The notes below the pieces were generated by a model, which saw nothing but the letters and a program-made list of their open reading frames with translations, was not told the DNA's origin and made no database searches. From contig NZ_QAAD01000012.1 of the NCBI RefSeq assembly GCF_003046625.1, forward strand, positions 1 through 64,000: 64,000 nucleotides of DNA, in the 5' to 3' direction. Both the position numbers and the translations under genes were made by a program. Every line of letters begins with the position of its first letter. The first letter of the stretch is position 1. This DNA comes from Mangrovibacterium marinum. Lineage in GTDB: Bacteria > Bacteroidota > Bacteroidia > Bacteroidales > Prolixibacteraceae. Of the stretch, positions 16,260 to 26,572 are shown piece after piece.

Positions 16260-18344
16260 ATGCCAGTGCCAATTTTCAACCTGATTGCCGACAAACTATC
16301 CGTAAAAGCCAATGATACCAACCGCAAAACACTCGGTTTGTTTCTGGTGTTTTTAGCGACAAGTCTCTTTGGCTTGTACAGCCTGACGATGGGGCTTTCG
16401 GGGAAACTAAAATATGTATGCACCCCTGGCGACGTCAGCCTGATGGCCATCTCGGTTGTCGGTTTGTATCTGCTCTACATTCGGAAGACACGTCTGGCGA
16501 TCAACAGCATTTTTCTTTGGGTAATTCCGGCTTACTTTTATTATATATCGCCCGATCAGGCCATCATGCCAATCCATCATACCATTCAGTTCACCCTATG
16601 GACCGGCATTGCAGGCTTAGTGCTACTGTTGTTTCAAAGCAACAACCGCCGAAAACTCTTCCTGTTCTACCTGGTATGGCTTGGAGCCCTGGTACTGCAT
16701 ATAGTGCAAGCCAACAGAACCGAACTACTGGGGCAGCTTTACTGGAACCCGACAGAATATATCCTGAATCCGGTGATTGTGTTAACCATTGGGTTCATCA
16801 TCTGCTTTGTAACGGCTTGGACTTACGGCCATCACATGAAGCTGCTGATCACCCAACTGGCCGATACCGAAACGCGTATACAGCAGTTTGAAAAGCAACT
16901 TCCGCAGGGCTATCTGCTTCTTCAAATAAACCGCGACGAACTGGGCAACCCGGTCAACCTGTCGGTGGTTAAGGCCAATAAAGCCTTCGAGGCTACCTTT
17001 CGGGTATCGATGCGCGAAATACGCCATGTGGATATTGATGTAATCTTCCCGAAGCTTTTTAAAAACAGCTTCAACTGGAATTATTTCCTACTACACTCCA
17101 GGAAGCGCCAGATGGAGCTACACCTGCCGCATCTGGACAAATGGTTTGAGCTGACCACCGTGATGCCAACCAAAGATCTGATAGCCTGCGTATTTTACGA
17201 CATCACCAATAAGCAAAACGCGATATACAGTTTAAAGGAAAGCCGCAAACGCTTTCAGGTTTTACTGGAAGCTATTCCCGACCTGTTTTTCATTATCGAC
17301 AAGGACGGGGTGTATGTCGATTTTGTGATTAAGGACTCGGAACAACTCGAAATTGACCGGGAAGACATTATTGGCAATTCAATTTTCGAGGTTGGTTTCT
17401 CGGAAAAGATGTCGCGGAAAATCTACCAGTATATTCAGGATGCCATTCGCTTCGACTCGATTGAGACGATTGAATATGCGCTGGAGGTGAATAAAGGTAC
17501 GGCCATGTTTGAGATGCGCATTGCCAAACTCGACGACAACTCGGTAATTACCATTGCCCGCGACATTACCAAACGCAAGCTGGCCGAAATACGGCTGGAG
17601 CAAGCCAAACAAAAAGCAGAAGAGGCCGACCAGCTGAAATCGGCCTTTTTGGCCAACATATCGCATGAAATACGCACGCCCATGAATGCCATCATTGGTT
17701 TCTCGCGGATGCTGGGCTCCCCCGATTTTGACGATGACGAACGGGGCAAATTTATTGAGATTATCGTTAACAACGGGCGCTTACTCATGGAGATGATTAA
17801 TGACATGATCAGCATCTCGAAAATTGAAAGCAACCAAGTGGTGATGCACAAAGGCTTTTGCAAGATCAACGATTTAATGGTCGATCTGTTTCGGGAATAC
17901 AGCATCGATGTGGCCGGTAAGCCCATCAAGCTGAAGCTGAATAACGAAAATGCCAACCCCAAGTTTGGCGTGTCGACCGACCGCCAGCTGCTCACCGAGA
18001 TCCTGAAAAAATTAATCGACAACGCCATCAAGTTCACCACCGACGGGGAAGTTGAGTTTGGCTATCGGATGGAGGGCAACGACCGGCTGAAATTTTTTGT
18101 CCGCGACACGGGCATTGGCATCGACGAGCAGAACCTGGAACGCATCTTCGACCGCTTTCACCAGATCGATCATAAGAAAAGCCGCAAATACGAGGGCACC
18201 GGCCTTGGTCTGGCCATTGCACAACATTACGCTCATGTTTTGGGCGGCAATATTGATGTTCAGTCGGCGATCAATCAGGGCTCCAGCTTTTCATTCAGCA
18301 TTCCCTTCGAAAATGGCGATGGCCTGCTCACCGTCGTCCGCTAA
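16260..18344 (+). CDS. Membrane-bound PAS sensor histidine kinase
   Basis: 694 residues, ATG start. About six membrane helices fill residues 25-195, followed by a short coiled stretch, a divergent PAS-like region (about 200-325), a PAS domain (about 335-445; [19 protein letters not shown]), a linker coil, HisKA with phospho-acceptor His469 ([14 protein letters not shown]), and HATPase_c with the N box [10 protein letters not shown]1 DTGIGID and G2 GTGLGLA. No receiver or DNA-binding output domain is attached, so it must phosphorylate a separate regulator, not adjacent here. Signal unknown. Its stop overlaps the convergent T9SS plug gene by 4 bp. Confidence 0.94.
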   Translation: MPVPIFNLIADKLSVKANDTNRKTLGLFLVFLATSLFGLYSLTMGLSGKLKYVCTPGDVSLMAISVVGLYLLYIRKTRLAINSIFLWVIPAYFYYISPDQAIMPIHHTIQFTLWTGIAGLVLLLFQSNNRRKLFLFYLVWLGALVLHIVQANRTELLGQLYWNPTEYILNPVIVLTIGFIICFVTAWTYGHHMKLLITQLADTETRIQQFEKQLPQGYLLLQINRDELGNPVNLSVVKANKAFEATFRVSMREIRHVDIDVIFPKLFKNSFNWNYFLLHSRKRQMELHLPHLDKWFELTTVMPTKDLIACVFYDITNKQNAIYSLKESRKRFQVLLEAIPDLFFIIDKDGVYVDFVIKDSEQLEIDREDIIGNSIFEVGFSEKMSRKIYQYIQDAIRFDSIETIEYALEVNKGTAMFEMRIAKLDDNSVITIARDITKRKLAEIRLEQAKQKAEEADQLKSAFLANISHEIRTPMNAIIGFSRMLGSPDFDDDERGKFIEIIVNNGRLLMEMINDMISISKIESNQVVMHKGFCKINDLMVDLFREYSIDVAGKPIKLKLNNENANPKFGVSTDRQLLTEILKKLIDNAIKFTTDGEVEFGYRMEGNDRLKFFVRDTGIGIDEQNLERIFDRFHQIDHKKSRKYEGTGLGLAIAQHYAHVLGGNIDVQSAINQGSSFSFSIPFENGDGLLTVVR

Positions 18345-19633
18345 AACGAGCGTGAGTTCAACTGCGTAAAGCCAACCAACTGCTCGTAACGATCGGAAAT
18401 CCCTTTATAATAAACAAAGATCTGATAATCGTTCTCGGTTTCGAAATGGCTCCCCTCGAGCACCGTTTCGTCGGCCACGGTGGCTCCCTCGGGCACATAC
18501 ACATACTCGTAGTTATAGTAGCCCTGCTTCAACAAGAGGGTTAAATCGTATTGTTTGTGCGCGGCATCCCAGCTCATAGCCGTTCCTTTGCCGGTCGTCC
18601 AGTTGGTGAGGGCTCCGAAAACATGCACCGTTCCGCCCACCAGGGGCACCGGCACAGCCAGGCTGAAGTGCACAAAGGCGTAATCGCATTCCGTGTCGGG
18701 ATCCTGAATACGGTCCTGACTTTCGACGGTGAAGTTGCCGTTCATTTCCTGGTATTCGAAATATTTTTTGTTCGACCGAATTTCATCCGGCATCACGCGA
18801 ACATGATAATAAGCCTGATAAAAGCCAATCTCATCGACATTCTCACCGGTATATTTCCACGATCGCATATCGAAATAACGAAACTCGTTCCCTCCGGGAA
18901 ACACATTCTGCTCATCGTAATCGTACACCAGCTCATTATCCCGCACAAAAATGGGTTTCAGGTCGCGGATGGCCGAGTCCCAGCGCCTGTTTTTCATCAC
19001 CACCACCCGAATCTCGCTAAAGGGATCCTCAATTTTCAGCTGTCGGTGCAACACCGAGAAGTCAACCTCCTGGTTGTCGCCCTGAAAAGGATCGAAGGTT
19101 GCCTTTTTCACCTGTCCCTGCACTGCAACCTGCTGATCGAGCACAAAAAAGCGACGGCTCAACACCGGGTGTTCGCGATCGTTTCCCTCATAAACCAAGA
19201 GGATATAATTCCCCGAGTAGTTCAAACGGACCTGTTGATTGGGAATGGCAAGCTGATAGTTCACATAATCCATAGACGTGTTGAAGCTCAGGGCATAATC
19301 GTCGAGCGGGTTTTCGGCAAAGCCATCCAGGTATTCCGACTGCATCACAAAGGACTCCCGCCAGTCGGCATCGCAATGCAGGATGGTATAGTTATAATTC
19401 TTCACCTGGCCCGACAAATCGTCAAATTTCAGGACCAGCTGCTCATCGGTCCCCAGCGATAAAACAGGCATCGACAGCACACTGCCGGACGAGAACAACT
19501 GCACCGAATGGATATCGGGAATAAAAACCTGGTTTCGGTATACCTGGTCGAAGGCAGCCTGTGCCCGAGAATTTAATGAAAAAATAACGATCGAAATGAG
19601 CGATAGAAAAAAACAATTCCGGAACATTTTCAT
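18341..19633 (-). CDS. Type IX secretion system plug protein (DUF5103 family)
   Basis: 430 residues, ATG start (a second ATG at codon 3). A signal peptide ([19 protein letters not shown]) precedes a beta-rich protein of the family formerly called DUF5103, recognised by [19 protein letters not shown] and the C-terminal [12 protein letters not shown]. In Flavobacterium the Plug protein binds the periplasmic face of the SprA translocon when PorV is absent and seals it. That role is carried over from family knowledge. Its presence implies a type IX system in the cell, consistent with large secreted proteins such as the one at the left edge. Confidence 0.9.
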   Translation of the reverse strand: MKMFRNCFFLSLISIVIFSLNSRAQAAFDQVYRNQVFIPDIHSVQLFSSGSVLSMPVLSLGTDEQLVLKFDDLSGQVKNYNYTILHCDADWRESFVMQSEYLDGFAENPLDDYALSFNTSMDYVNYQLAIPNQQVRLNYSGNYILLVYEGNDREHPVLSRRFFVLDQQVAVQGQVKKATFDPFQGDNQEVDFSVLHRQLKIEDPFSEIRVVVMKNRRWDSAIRDLKPIFVRDNELVYDYDEQNVFPGGNEFRYFDMRSWKYTGENVDEIGFYQAYYHVRVMPDEIRSNKKYFEYQEMNGNFTVESQDRIQDPDTECDYAFVHFSLAVPVPLVGGTVHVFGALTNWTTGKGTAMSWDAAHKQYDLTLLLKQGYYNYEYVYVPEGATVADETVLEGSHFETENDYQIFVYYKGISDRYEQLVGFTQLNSRSF

Positions 19634-19756
19634 TTTAAAATCGATGATAAAGAAAGGCTTTCAACCGATGGTGGACGAACAGTTAAACATACAGTTATAA
19701 AACGACAGAATAATTGTTAATCAACCGTTTCAAAAGCCCAGGTTTCCAGACAAAGA

Positions 19757-19788
19757 TTGTGAAAAGTTTTCAATAATAATTACTTTTG
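19757..19788 (+). promoter_or_regulatory. Bacteroidota-type promoter of the nqr operon
   Basis: TTG at 19757-19759, a 21-bp spacer, then TACTTTTG (19781-19788), matching the TAnnTTTG -7 consensus. It lies 34 bp before the nqrA start codon. Confidence 0.6.
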
Positions 19789-19821
19789 CTACCCATTAAA
19801 TCAAAACAACAAGGGATTACA

Positions 19822-21174
19822 ATGTCAAAGCATTTTAAACTAAAACGCGGATTGGATATCCGGTTGGAAGGTGCTGCGCAAGCGACCACAGCGAACGCAT
19901 CGGCTCCTGCAACCGTTGCCCTTAAGCCAACCGATTTTCCTGGCTTAACTCCAAAATTAAGTGTGAAAGTTGATGCCCAAGTGAAAGCTGGCGATGCCCT
20001 GTTCTTCGACAAATACAATCCGGAAATTTTCTTCACATCTCCGGTTAGTGGTACGGTAAAGACCATTAACCGCGGCGAGCGTCGTAAGATTCTGGAAGTG
20101 ATTGTTGAAGCCGACGGCAAAAACGAGTTTGCGAGTTTCACAAAGGCGGATCCTGCCAAGCTTAGCAAAGAAGAGATTGTTGCACAACTCTTAAACAGTG
20201 GACTTTGGCCGTTTATCAAACAGCGTCCTTACGGGACAATTGCCAAGCCGAGTGATCAACCCAAGAACATTTTCATTTCAGGATTCGACTCAAGCCCGTT
20301 AGCTCCTGATTATGAGTTCATTTTCAAAGACCAGATCGCCAGCATTCAAACTGGGATCAACGCGTTGGCGAAATTAACCGATGGAAAAGTTTACCTTGGT
20401 CTGCCGGGAAAAGTATCAAACAGCATTTTCAGCGGGTTGAAAAATGTTGAAACCAACAGTTTCTCAGGTCCGCACCCTGCAGGTAATGTTGGTATTCAAA
20501 TCCACAAAACAGCTCCGGTTAATAAAGGAGAAGTTGTTTGGACAACCAGCATTCAGGCTTTGGCTTATATGGGACGCTTATTCGAAACCGGACAGGTTGA
20601 TTTCAGCCGAACAATCGCCTTAGCAGGTTCCGAAGTCAAAGCACCTCAATATTACCAAACCATTCACGGGGCCCTTATCAGCTCCATTGTTGGTGGTAAA
20701 ACCAAAAAGAACGATCCCGAGCGTATCATCAGCGGCAACGTACTGACCGGTACAAAAGTAGAAGCTGACAACTACCTGGGATTCGCCGATCAGCAAATTA
20801 CCGTAATTCCGGAAGGCGAGCACTATGCATTTATGGGCTGGGCAGCTCCCGGATTTGACAAATACTCTGCTTCAAAAACTTTCTTCTCAAGTTTATTCCC
20901 GAAAAAAGCATACACACTGGACGCCAACATGAACGGTGCAGAACGTGCATTTGTCGTGACTGGCCAGTATGAAAAATACTTGCCCATGGATATTCTGCCG
21001 GTCTACTTGCTGAAAGCAATTCTGGCCAACGATATCGACAAAATGGAACAATTGGGTATTTACGAGGTGATTGAAGAAGACCTTGCACTATGTGAATATG
21101 CCTGTACTTCAAAAATTAAAGTTCAGGAGATTTTGCGCAAAGGACTTGACACCATGGTAGTAGAAGTGGGATAA
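19822..21174 (+). CDS. nqrA: Na+-translocating NADH:quinone reductase subunit A
   Basis: 450 residues from the ATG at 19822 (MSKHFKLKRGLDI); an in-frame TTG at 19786 overlaps the promoter. NqrA is the peripheral cytoplasmic subunit linked to quinone binding in the six-subunit pump that couples NADH oxidation to Na+ export. The N-terminal Rnf-type barrel-sandwich region (KLKRGLDIRLEGAA) and the C-terminal CEYACTSKIKVQEILRKGL are typical. First gene of nqrABCDEF; nqrB follows after 25 bp. Confidence 0.97.
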   Translation: MSKHFKLKRGLDIRLEGAAQATTANASAPATVALKPTDFPGLTPKLSVKVDAQVKAGDALFFDKYNPEIFFTSPVSGTVKTINRGERRKILEVIVEADGKNEFASFTKADPAKLSKEEIVAQLLNSGLWPFIKQRPYGTIAKPSDQPKNIFISGFDSSPLAPDYEFIFKDQIASIQTGINALAKLTDGKVYLGLPGKVSNSIFSGLKNVETNSFSGPHPAGNVGIQIHKTAPVNKGEVVWTTSIQALAYMGRLFETGQVDFSRTIALAGSEVKAPQYYQTIHGALISSIVGGKTKKNDPERIISGNVLTGTKVEADNYLGFADQQITVIPEGEHYAFMGWAAPGFDKYSASKTFFSSLFPKKAYTLDANMNGAERAFVVTGQYEKYLPMDILPVYLLKAILANDIDKMEQLGIYEVIEEDLALCEYACTSKIKVQEILRKGLDTMVVEVG

Positions 21175-21199
21175 ACGATTGCCTTAAAAAAGAAATTCA

Positions 21200-22363
21200 A
21201 TGAAAGCGATAAAGAATTTTTTCGAAAAAACGCAGCCTCATGTACAGAAGGGTGCCAAATTCCATTGGCTACACTCCACGCATGATGCGCTATTTACGCT
21301 ATTCTTTGTACCAAAGAATACGTCGAAGTCGGGAACACATATCCACGACTTTATTGACCTGAAACGGACCATGGGGATTGTTGTCCTGGCATTGGTTCCG
21401 GCTTTACTTTTTGGAATGTACAACGTGGGGTACCAACATTTCGGTGCTTTAGGCCAATTGGAAACAGCTTCATTCTTCGATCTGTTCCTGTTTGGTTTGC
21501 TGAAAGTGTTACCCATCATTGTTGTATCCTACGTTGTTGGTTTGGGTATTGAGTTCATCTTTGCTCAGTTCCGCGGCCACGAGGTAAACGAAGGCTTCCT
21601 TGTATCGGGTCTTTTGATTCCGATGGTTATGCCGGTGAACACACCACTTTGGATGATTGCCATTGCTGTTGCTTTTGCCGTTATTTTCGGTAAAGAAGTT
21701 TTCGGCGGTACAGGTATGAACATCTGGAACCCCGCGTTGGTAGCCCGTGCATTCCTGTTCTTTGCTTATCCCGGCCAAATGTCGGGCGACTCGGTTTGGA
21801 TCTCTGCCTCGGGCATTGATAAAGCCGTTGACGGTTTCACCGGAGCTACACCGATGGCACTGGCTGCCGCAGGACACACTGACGCATTAAACACCTGGAA
21901 CGCCTTTTTGGGCTTAATCCCCGGATCAATTGGTGAGACTTCAACCATTGCCATCCTAATTGGTGCCCTGGTACTGATCGTTACCGGAATCGGTAGCTGG
22001 AGAATCATGGTATCAACGGTGTTGGGAGGTTTGTTCATGGGTCTTCTTTTGAACATTTTCGCCGGCGACAACAGCTATATGGCACTTCCCTTTTACGATC
22101 ACCTGATTATCGGCGGTTTTGCCTTTGGTGCCATCTTTATGGCAACCGATCCGGTATCGGCGGCTCAAACCGTGAAAGGAAAATGGATCTACGGATTCCT
22201 GATTGGTTTGCTAGCCATCCTGATCCGCGTGGTGAACCCGGCTTACCCCGAAGGTATGATGTTGGCTATTCTATTAATGAACACCTTTGCACCTCTGATT
22301 GACCACTATGTTGTTGAAGGCAACATCAGTCGTCGGATGAAACGGGCAAAAGTAAATGTTTAA
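21200..22363 (+). CDS. nqrB: Na+-NQR subunit B
   Basis: 387 residues, ATG start. Integral membrane subunit with about ten helices that carries riboflavin and a covalently bound FMN. The flavinylation motif is TGAT at residues 214-217 (DGFTGATPMA), so Thr217 should take FMN from ApbE, encoded in this window at 33763-34785. It also contains the conserved FGKEVFGGTGMNIWNPALVA region. nqrC follows 18 bp later. Confidence 0.97.
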   Translation: MKAIKNFFEKTQPHVQKGAKFHWLHSTHDALFTLFFVPKNTSKSGTHIHDFIDLKRTMGIVVLALVPALLFGMYNVGYQHFGALGQLETASFFDLFLFGLLKVLPIIVVSYVVGLGIEFIFAQFRGHEVNEGFLVSGLLIPMVMPVNTPLWMIAIAVAFAVIFGKEVFGGTGMNIWNPALVARAFLFFAYPGQMSGDSVWISASGIDKAVDGFTGATPMALAAAGHTDALNTWNAFLGLIPGSIGETSTIAILIGALVLIVTGIGSWRIMVSTVLGGLFMGLLLNIFAGDNSYMALPFYDHLIIGGFAFGAIFMATDPVSAAQTVKGKWIYGFLIGLLAILIRVVNPAYPEGMMLAILLMNTFAPLIDHYVVEGNISRRMKRAKVNV

Positions 22364-22381
22364 CCTACAAAGACTACGATA

Positions 22382-23077
22382 ATGGACAGGAATAGTAATG
22401 TTTATACATTTATATATGCCTCGGTAATGGTTATTTTGGTTGCCGCAATCCTTTCGTTTGCAGCATTCAATCTGAAGCCCTATCAAGCAAAGAATGTTGA
22501 AATTGAGAAAAAACAGAATATTCTGGCTTCTGTAAACATTGCAGCGACAGCTGCCGATGCCGAACAGATTTACAGCGAGAAAATTGTGAACTCATACATC
22601 GTCAACGCCAAAGGTGAAACTCTTGAGGGAGATGCCTTTACAGTTGACTTAAAGAAAGAACGTGCGAAAAAAGTAGAAGACCGCCAATTACCGGTTTTCG
22701 AATGTAATATTGATGGTGGTATTAAATACATTTTACCACTTTACGGTGCTGGCCTGTGGGGGCCAATCTGGGGATACATCTCTGTTGAAAGCGATATGAA
22801 CACCATTTACGGTGCAACATTCGACCACCAGGGAGAAACACCGGGATTGGGTGCCGAGATCGCCACCAAAGCATTCCAGGAACAATTTAAAGGCAAAACC
22901 ATCTTCGATGAAGACGGAAAATTCTATTCAATCGTTGTTGCCAAATCAAACGAAACAGCACCTGCTGAACACAAAGTAGATGCGATTTCGGGGGGTACCA
23001 TTACCTCTAAAGGTCTGCAAACAATGGTCGAAGACGACCTGGGTGCCTATAAAGCATTTTTCAACCAGAAAAACTAA
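22382..23077 (+). CDS. nqrC: Na+-NQR subunit C
   Basis: 231 residues, ATG start. One N-terminal membrane helix (VYTFIYASVMVILVAAILSF) anchors a periplasmic FMN-binding domain. The covalent FMN site is SGGT at 203-206 (DAISGGTITSKG), Thr206 being the acceptor; the third position is Gly instead of the usual Ala. GETPGLGAEI is also conserved. It passes electrons between the NqrD/E iron site and NqrB. The next gene starts 6 bp on. Confidence 0.96.
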   Translation: MDRNSNVYTFIYASVMVILVAAILSFAAFNLKPYQAKNVEIEKKQNILASVNIAATAADAEQIYSEKIVNSYIVNAKGETLEGDAFTVDLKKERAKKVEDRQLPVFECNIDGGIKYILPLYGAGLWGPIWGYISVESDMNTIYGATFDHQGETPGLGAEIATKAFQEQFKGKTIFDEDGKFYSIVVAKSNETAPAEHKVDAISGGTITSKGLQTMVEDDLGAYKAFFNQKN

Positions 23078-23083
23078 AAGACG

Positions 23084-23734
23084 ATGAGCGATAAAGAAGC
23101 ATTATTTTCAAAGAAAAATATTGGTCTGTTGACCAATCCGCTCAACAGCGACAACCCGATTACCGTTCAGGTGTTGGGGATTTGTTCGGCCTTGGCGGTG
23201 ACTGCTCAGTTGAAACCAGCCATCGTGATGGCCATCTCGGTAACAGCTGTGCTGGCTTTTGCAAACGTGATTATCTCGCTTTTGCGTAACACCATCCCTA
23301 ACCGGATCCGGATCATCGTTCAGCTGGTTGTCATTGCTGCTCTGGTAATTTTGGTCGACCAGGTACTGAAAGCTTTCGTTTACGACGTGAGCAAGCAGCT
23401 ATCGGTATTCGTCGGGTTGATTATCACCAACTGTATCCTGATGGGACGCCTGGAAGCCTTTGCACTGGGCAACAAACCCTGGCCTTCGCTTTTGGACGGT
23501 ATTGGTAACGGTGCCGGTTACGGAATGATACTGGTGATCATCGGTTTCTTCCGCGAGTTGCTGGGTTCGGGTAGCTTGTTTGGCTACAAACTCATCCCCG
23601 AAAGCTGGTACATCGCCAACGGTGGCTTCTACTCCAACAACGGGATGATGATTCTGCCTCCGATGGCCCTGATTACTGTTGGGGTGATCATCTGGGTGCA
23701 ACGCAGTAAAAACCGGAAATTAATTGAAGACTAA
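23084..23734 (+). CDS. nqrD: Na+-NQR subunit D
   Basis: 216 residues, ATG start, about six membrane helices. NqrD and NqrE form a pseudo-symmetric pair that holds an intramembrane iron centre; the cysteines in GICSALAVT and ITNCILMGR fit that role. Typical phrases include [19 protein letters not shown] and [14 protein letters not shown]. Lies between nqrC and nqrE with no terminator. Confidence 0.97.
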   Translation: MSDKEALFSKKNIGLLTNPLNSDNPITVQVLGICSALAVTAQLKPAIVMAISVTAVLAFANVIISLLRNTIPNRIRIIVQLVVIAALVILVDQVLKAFVYDVSKQLSVFVGLIITNCILMGRLEAFALGNKPWPSLLDGIGNGAGYGMILVIIGFFRELLGSGSLFGYKLIPESWYIANGGFYSNNGMMILPPMALITVGVIIWVQRSKNRKLIED

Positions 23735-23760
23735 ATCTGAAATTCAATTTAAGATACGAT

Positions 23761-24378
23761 ATGGAAAATTTGATTAATATATTCGTCAAGTCGATCTTCA
23801 TTGAAAACATGGTATTCGCGTACTTCCTGGGTATGTGTTCTTACCTTGCTGTTTCAAAATCGGTGAAGACCGCTACCGGTTTGGGCGCTGCCGTCATCTT
23901 CGTGTTGGCCATTACCCTGCCGGTTGACTACCTGCTTGAAAACTACGTATTGAAAGAAGGAGCACTAAGCTGGTTAGGCGCTCAATTTGCTGATGTAGAC
24001 CTGAGTTTCTTATCCTTCATCATGTTCATCGCTGTTATCGCGTCAATGGTACAGCTGGTTGAGATGATTGTTGAAAAATTTGCTCCGGTATTGTATACTC
24101 AGCTGGGGATCTTCCTGCCGTTGATTGCCGTAAACTGTGCCATCCTTGGGGGATCGTTGTTCATGCAGCAAAAAGCTTTCAACAACATTGCCGAGGCTAC
24201 TACTTACGGCTTGGGTTCCGGCATTGGCTGGTTCCTGGCAATTGTGGGTATTGCAGCTATTCGTGAGAAAATTAAATACTCTCAAATTCCGGCTCCGCTC
24301 CGCGGACTAGGTATTACCTTCATCGTTACCGGCCTGATGGGGCTGGCATTCATGGGATTCATGGGTATTAAACTGTAA
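23761..24378 (+). CDS. nqrE: Na+-NQR subunit E
   Basis: 205 residues, ATG start, six membrane helices, homologous to NqrD and RnfA. Conserved cysteines sit in [12 protein letters not shown] and [13 protein letters not shown] and complete the iron site with NqrD. The ending [19 protein letters not shown] is characteristic. nqrF follows 18 bp later. Confidence 0.97.
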   Translation: MENLINIFVKSIFIENMVFAYFLGMCSYLAVSKSVKTATGLGAAVIFVLAITLPVDYLLENYVLKEGALSWLGAQFADVDLSFLSFIMFIAVIASMVQLVEMIVEKFAPVLYTQLGIFLPLIAVNCAILGGSLFMQQKAFNNIAEATTYGLGSGIGWFLAIVGIAAIREKIKYSQIPAPLRGLGITFIVTGLMGLAFMGFMGIKL

Positions 24379-24396
24379 TTCGTAAAAACTGAGAAT

Positions 24397-25668
24397 ATGA
24401 TATTATTAGCAGCACAATCAACAGTTGTTGTTACCAGCGTGGTCATCTTCCTTTTGGTGATCATCCTGTTGGTTTCAATCCTGTTGTTTGTTAAAAAGAA
24501 ACTGACTCCATCAGGAAAAGTTAAGGTTGACCTGAACGATGGTTATATGGAGATTGAGACAGACCCGGGAAACACCCTGCTATCAACACTAAGCAACAAC
24601 AAAGTTATTTTGCCGTCAGCCTGTGGTGGTGGTGGTACTTGCGGAATGTGCCGTTGTCAGGTTACTGAAGGTGGTGGTTCCATCCTGCCTACCGAAACTG
24701 GTTTCTTTACCCGTAAAGAGCAGGCCGACAACTGGCGTTTAGGTTGCCAGGTGAAGGTGAAAGAAGACATGAAAGTTCACATCCACCAGGAAGTTCTTGG
24801 GGTGAAAAAATGGGAATGCGAAGTGGTTTCCAACCGCAACGTGGCCACTTTCATCAAGGAGTTTGTAGTGAAATTGCCGGAAGGCGAAACACTGGACTTC
24901 AAATCGGGTGGTTATATTCAGATCGACGTACCTAAAATTGATGTCGATTTTAAAGATATGGACATCGATGAGAAATTCCGTTCGGAATGGGAGCAGTTTA
25001 ATATGTTTGACCTGAAGATGAAAAACCCGGAACCAACCTTCCGTGCTTATTCAATGGCCAACCACCCTGCCGAAGGAAACATCATCATGTTGAACATCCG
25101 TATTGCCACACCTCCGTTCGACCGGGTAAACGGTGGCTTCAAGAAAGTAAATCCGGGGGTTTGTTCGTCTTTTATCTTCTCGCGCAAGCCGGGTGATAAA
25201 GTAACCATCTCTGGTCCTTTCGGTGAGTTCTTCCTGAAAAATAACGATAGCGAAATGATGTTTATCGGTGGTGGTGCCGGTATGGCGCCTATGCGCTCTC
25301 ACTTGTTCCACCTGTTCCACACCGTGAAAGAAACCAAGAAAAACGTGACTTTCTGGTACGGAGCACGCTCATGGAAGGAAGTGTTCTACTACGAACAATT
25401 CAAAGAAATCGAGAAAAACTTCCCGAATTTCACCTTCCACCTGGCCTTGGACAAACCCGATCCGGAAGCTGATAAAGCTGATGTTCAATACAAAACAGGC
25501 TTCGTTCACCAGGTAATTTACGACAACTACCTGAGACAACACGAAGAACCGGAAGAGATTGACTACTATATGTGTGGTCCGCCAATGATGAACTCTGCGG
25601 TTCAGAAAATGCTTTACGATCTGGGAGTTCCCGACGAAAACGTCCTGTTCGACGACTTCGGAAGCTAA
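24397..25668 (+). CDS. nqrF: Na+-NQR subunit F (NADH-oxidising flavoprotein)
   Basis: 423 residues, ATG start. An N-terminal membrane helix (residues 8-32) is followed by a 2Fe-2S ferredoxin domain with Cys76, Cys82, Cys85 and Cys117, an FAD domain (FRAYSMANHP), and an NADH domain (FIGGGAGMAPMRSH, YMCGPPMMN). This is the entry point for electrons from NADH. Last gene of the operon, followed by a strong terminator. Confidence 0.98.
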   Translation: MILLAAQSTVVVTSVVIFLLVIILLVSILLFVKKKLTPSGKVKVDLNDGYMEIETDPGNTLLSTLSNNKVILPSACGGGGTCGMCRCQVTEGGGSILPTETGFFTRKEQADNWRLGCQVKVKEDMKVHIHQEVLGVKKWECEVVSNRNVATFIKEFVVKLPEGETLDFKSGGYIQIDVPKIDVDFKDMDIDEKFRSEWEQFNMFDLKMKNPEPTFRAYSMANHPAEGNIIMLNIRIATPPFDRVNGGFKKVNPGVCSSFIFSRKPGDKVTISGPFGEFFLKNNDSEMMFIGGGAGMAPMRSHLFHLFHTVKETKKNVTFWYGARSWKEVFYYEQFKEIEKNFPNFTFHLALDKPDPEADKADVQYKTGFVHQVIYDNYLRQHEEPEEIDYYMCGPPMMNSAVQKMLYDLGVPDENVLFDDFGS

Positions 25669-25690
25669 TCCCGAAAATATTACCTATTCA

Positions 25691-25720
25691 AAAAGAGCTG
25701 CTCATCAGGGCAGCTCTTTT
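25691..25720 (+). terminator. Rho-independent terminator of the nqr operon
   Basis: AAAAGAGCTGC (25691-25701), an 8-nt loop, and GCAGCTCTTTT (25710-25720) running into further T residues: an 11-bp perfect stem starting 22 bp after the nqrF stop. Confidence 0.92.
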
Positions 25721-25910
25721 TCGTTTACGAAAACCCAACTGATACCGCGGGAATATCCAACAGGGATGAAGTCCGAGGATTTTCAGCTGTCCGGTTGTTG
25801 GCTTATCCTCCACCAGATCATCAACCTGCAAGAAGGTCTTCTGATCAATGGGAAAAAATTGGGAACCGGTTGGCCTGGTTTTATCATGGCCGGAATCAAA
25901 CGGAAAGCTT

Positions 25911-26393
25911 CCTGCAATCCCGGAGGGATGCTATTTGGGTAGCTGAACGACTACAGAGGAAAATTCCGTCCCGTACGGGACGGGAGAGTCTGTTGTGTTG
26001 CCTTTGGTGCTACCCAAATTATACCGTTTTGAAGGCTAATTTATGCTATGAAATAGGACGGTATAATGCCGATAGACTGAAAAAGGAGCATTGGAACGAA
26101 GTAATAGGATGCGACACTTTTGAAGCTAATCGGTATTGCATGGCTAAAGCCATTGCTGAAAAATGAAAACCCGTCCGGTAGGACAAAAGATCCGCGTTGA
26201 TCAAAAGTAGGAGAGAAAAACAGCAAGGGTTGGGGTAAGGCCCATCAATACCGGTTTGTTACAAAATGAGCTTTTGCTTCAGGTTCGAGCTGAATCACCA
26301 TTGAAGGCATCCCCGATGCGGATTGGAAACCCTGCCTACCGCAGGCGGGCGCATCACCCAAAGAGACTTTCACCGAAAAAATCTCCACCCGTG
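25911..26393. repeat. REP-like nested-hairpin element, full copy A
   Basis: Starts at CCTGCAATCCCGGAGGGATGC. The outer arms ATTTGGGTAGC (about 25933-25943) and GCTACCCAAAT (26009-26019) are an 11-bp inverted repeat. Between them lies the palindrome GTCCCGTACGGGAC (25968-25981). Then come GCCGATAGACTGAAAAAGGAG, ATGGCTAAAGCCATTGCTG, ACCCGTCCGGTAGGACAAAAG and CCTACCGCAGG...AGAGACTTTC, in the same order and nearly the same spacing as copy B at 30931-31403. It lies in a gene-free stretch (25669-26572); a leader word GGAATATCCAACAGGGATGAA sits at about 25750. No transposase is nearby. Confidence 0.85.
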
Positions 26394-26572
26394 GTATAAG
26401 TGAGCGAACGAGGTGACTATCCATTAATGAGGAGGAGTTGTGGTCCGGCTGACCTGCTTTTATCAACTTTCTCGTCCCGGCAAAACGAAGAGCGGCAAAT
26501 TGGCTATCGGAAATTGAAGCGGATTATCCCCAATTTCGTAAACAAACAGAAAACCGATAAACGTATTTAGAG

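Noticed and set aside
25795-26166. 123-codon frame containing SFLQSRRDAIWVA, also seen near 30869-31060
   Set aside because: It lies in the REP-like element. Similarity between the copies is at DNA level, the frame is broken in the second copy, and the conserved parts are the inverted repeats.
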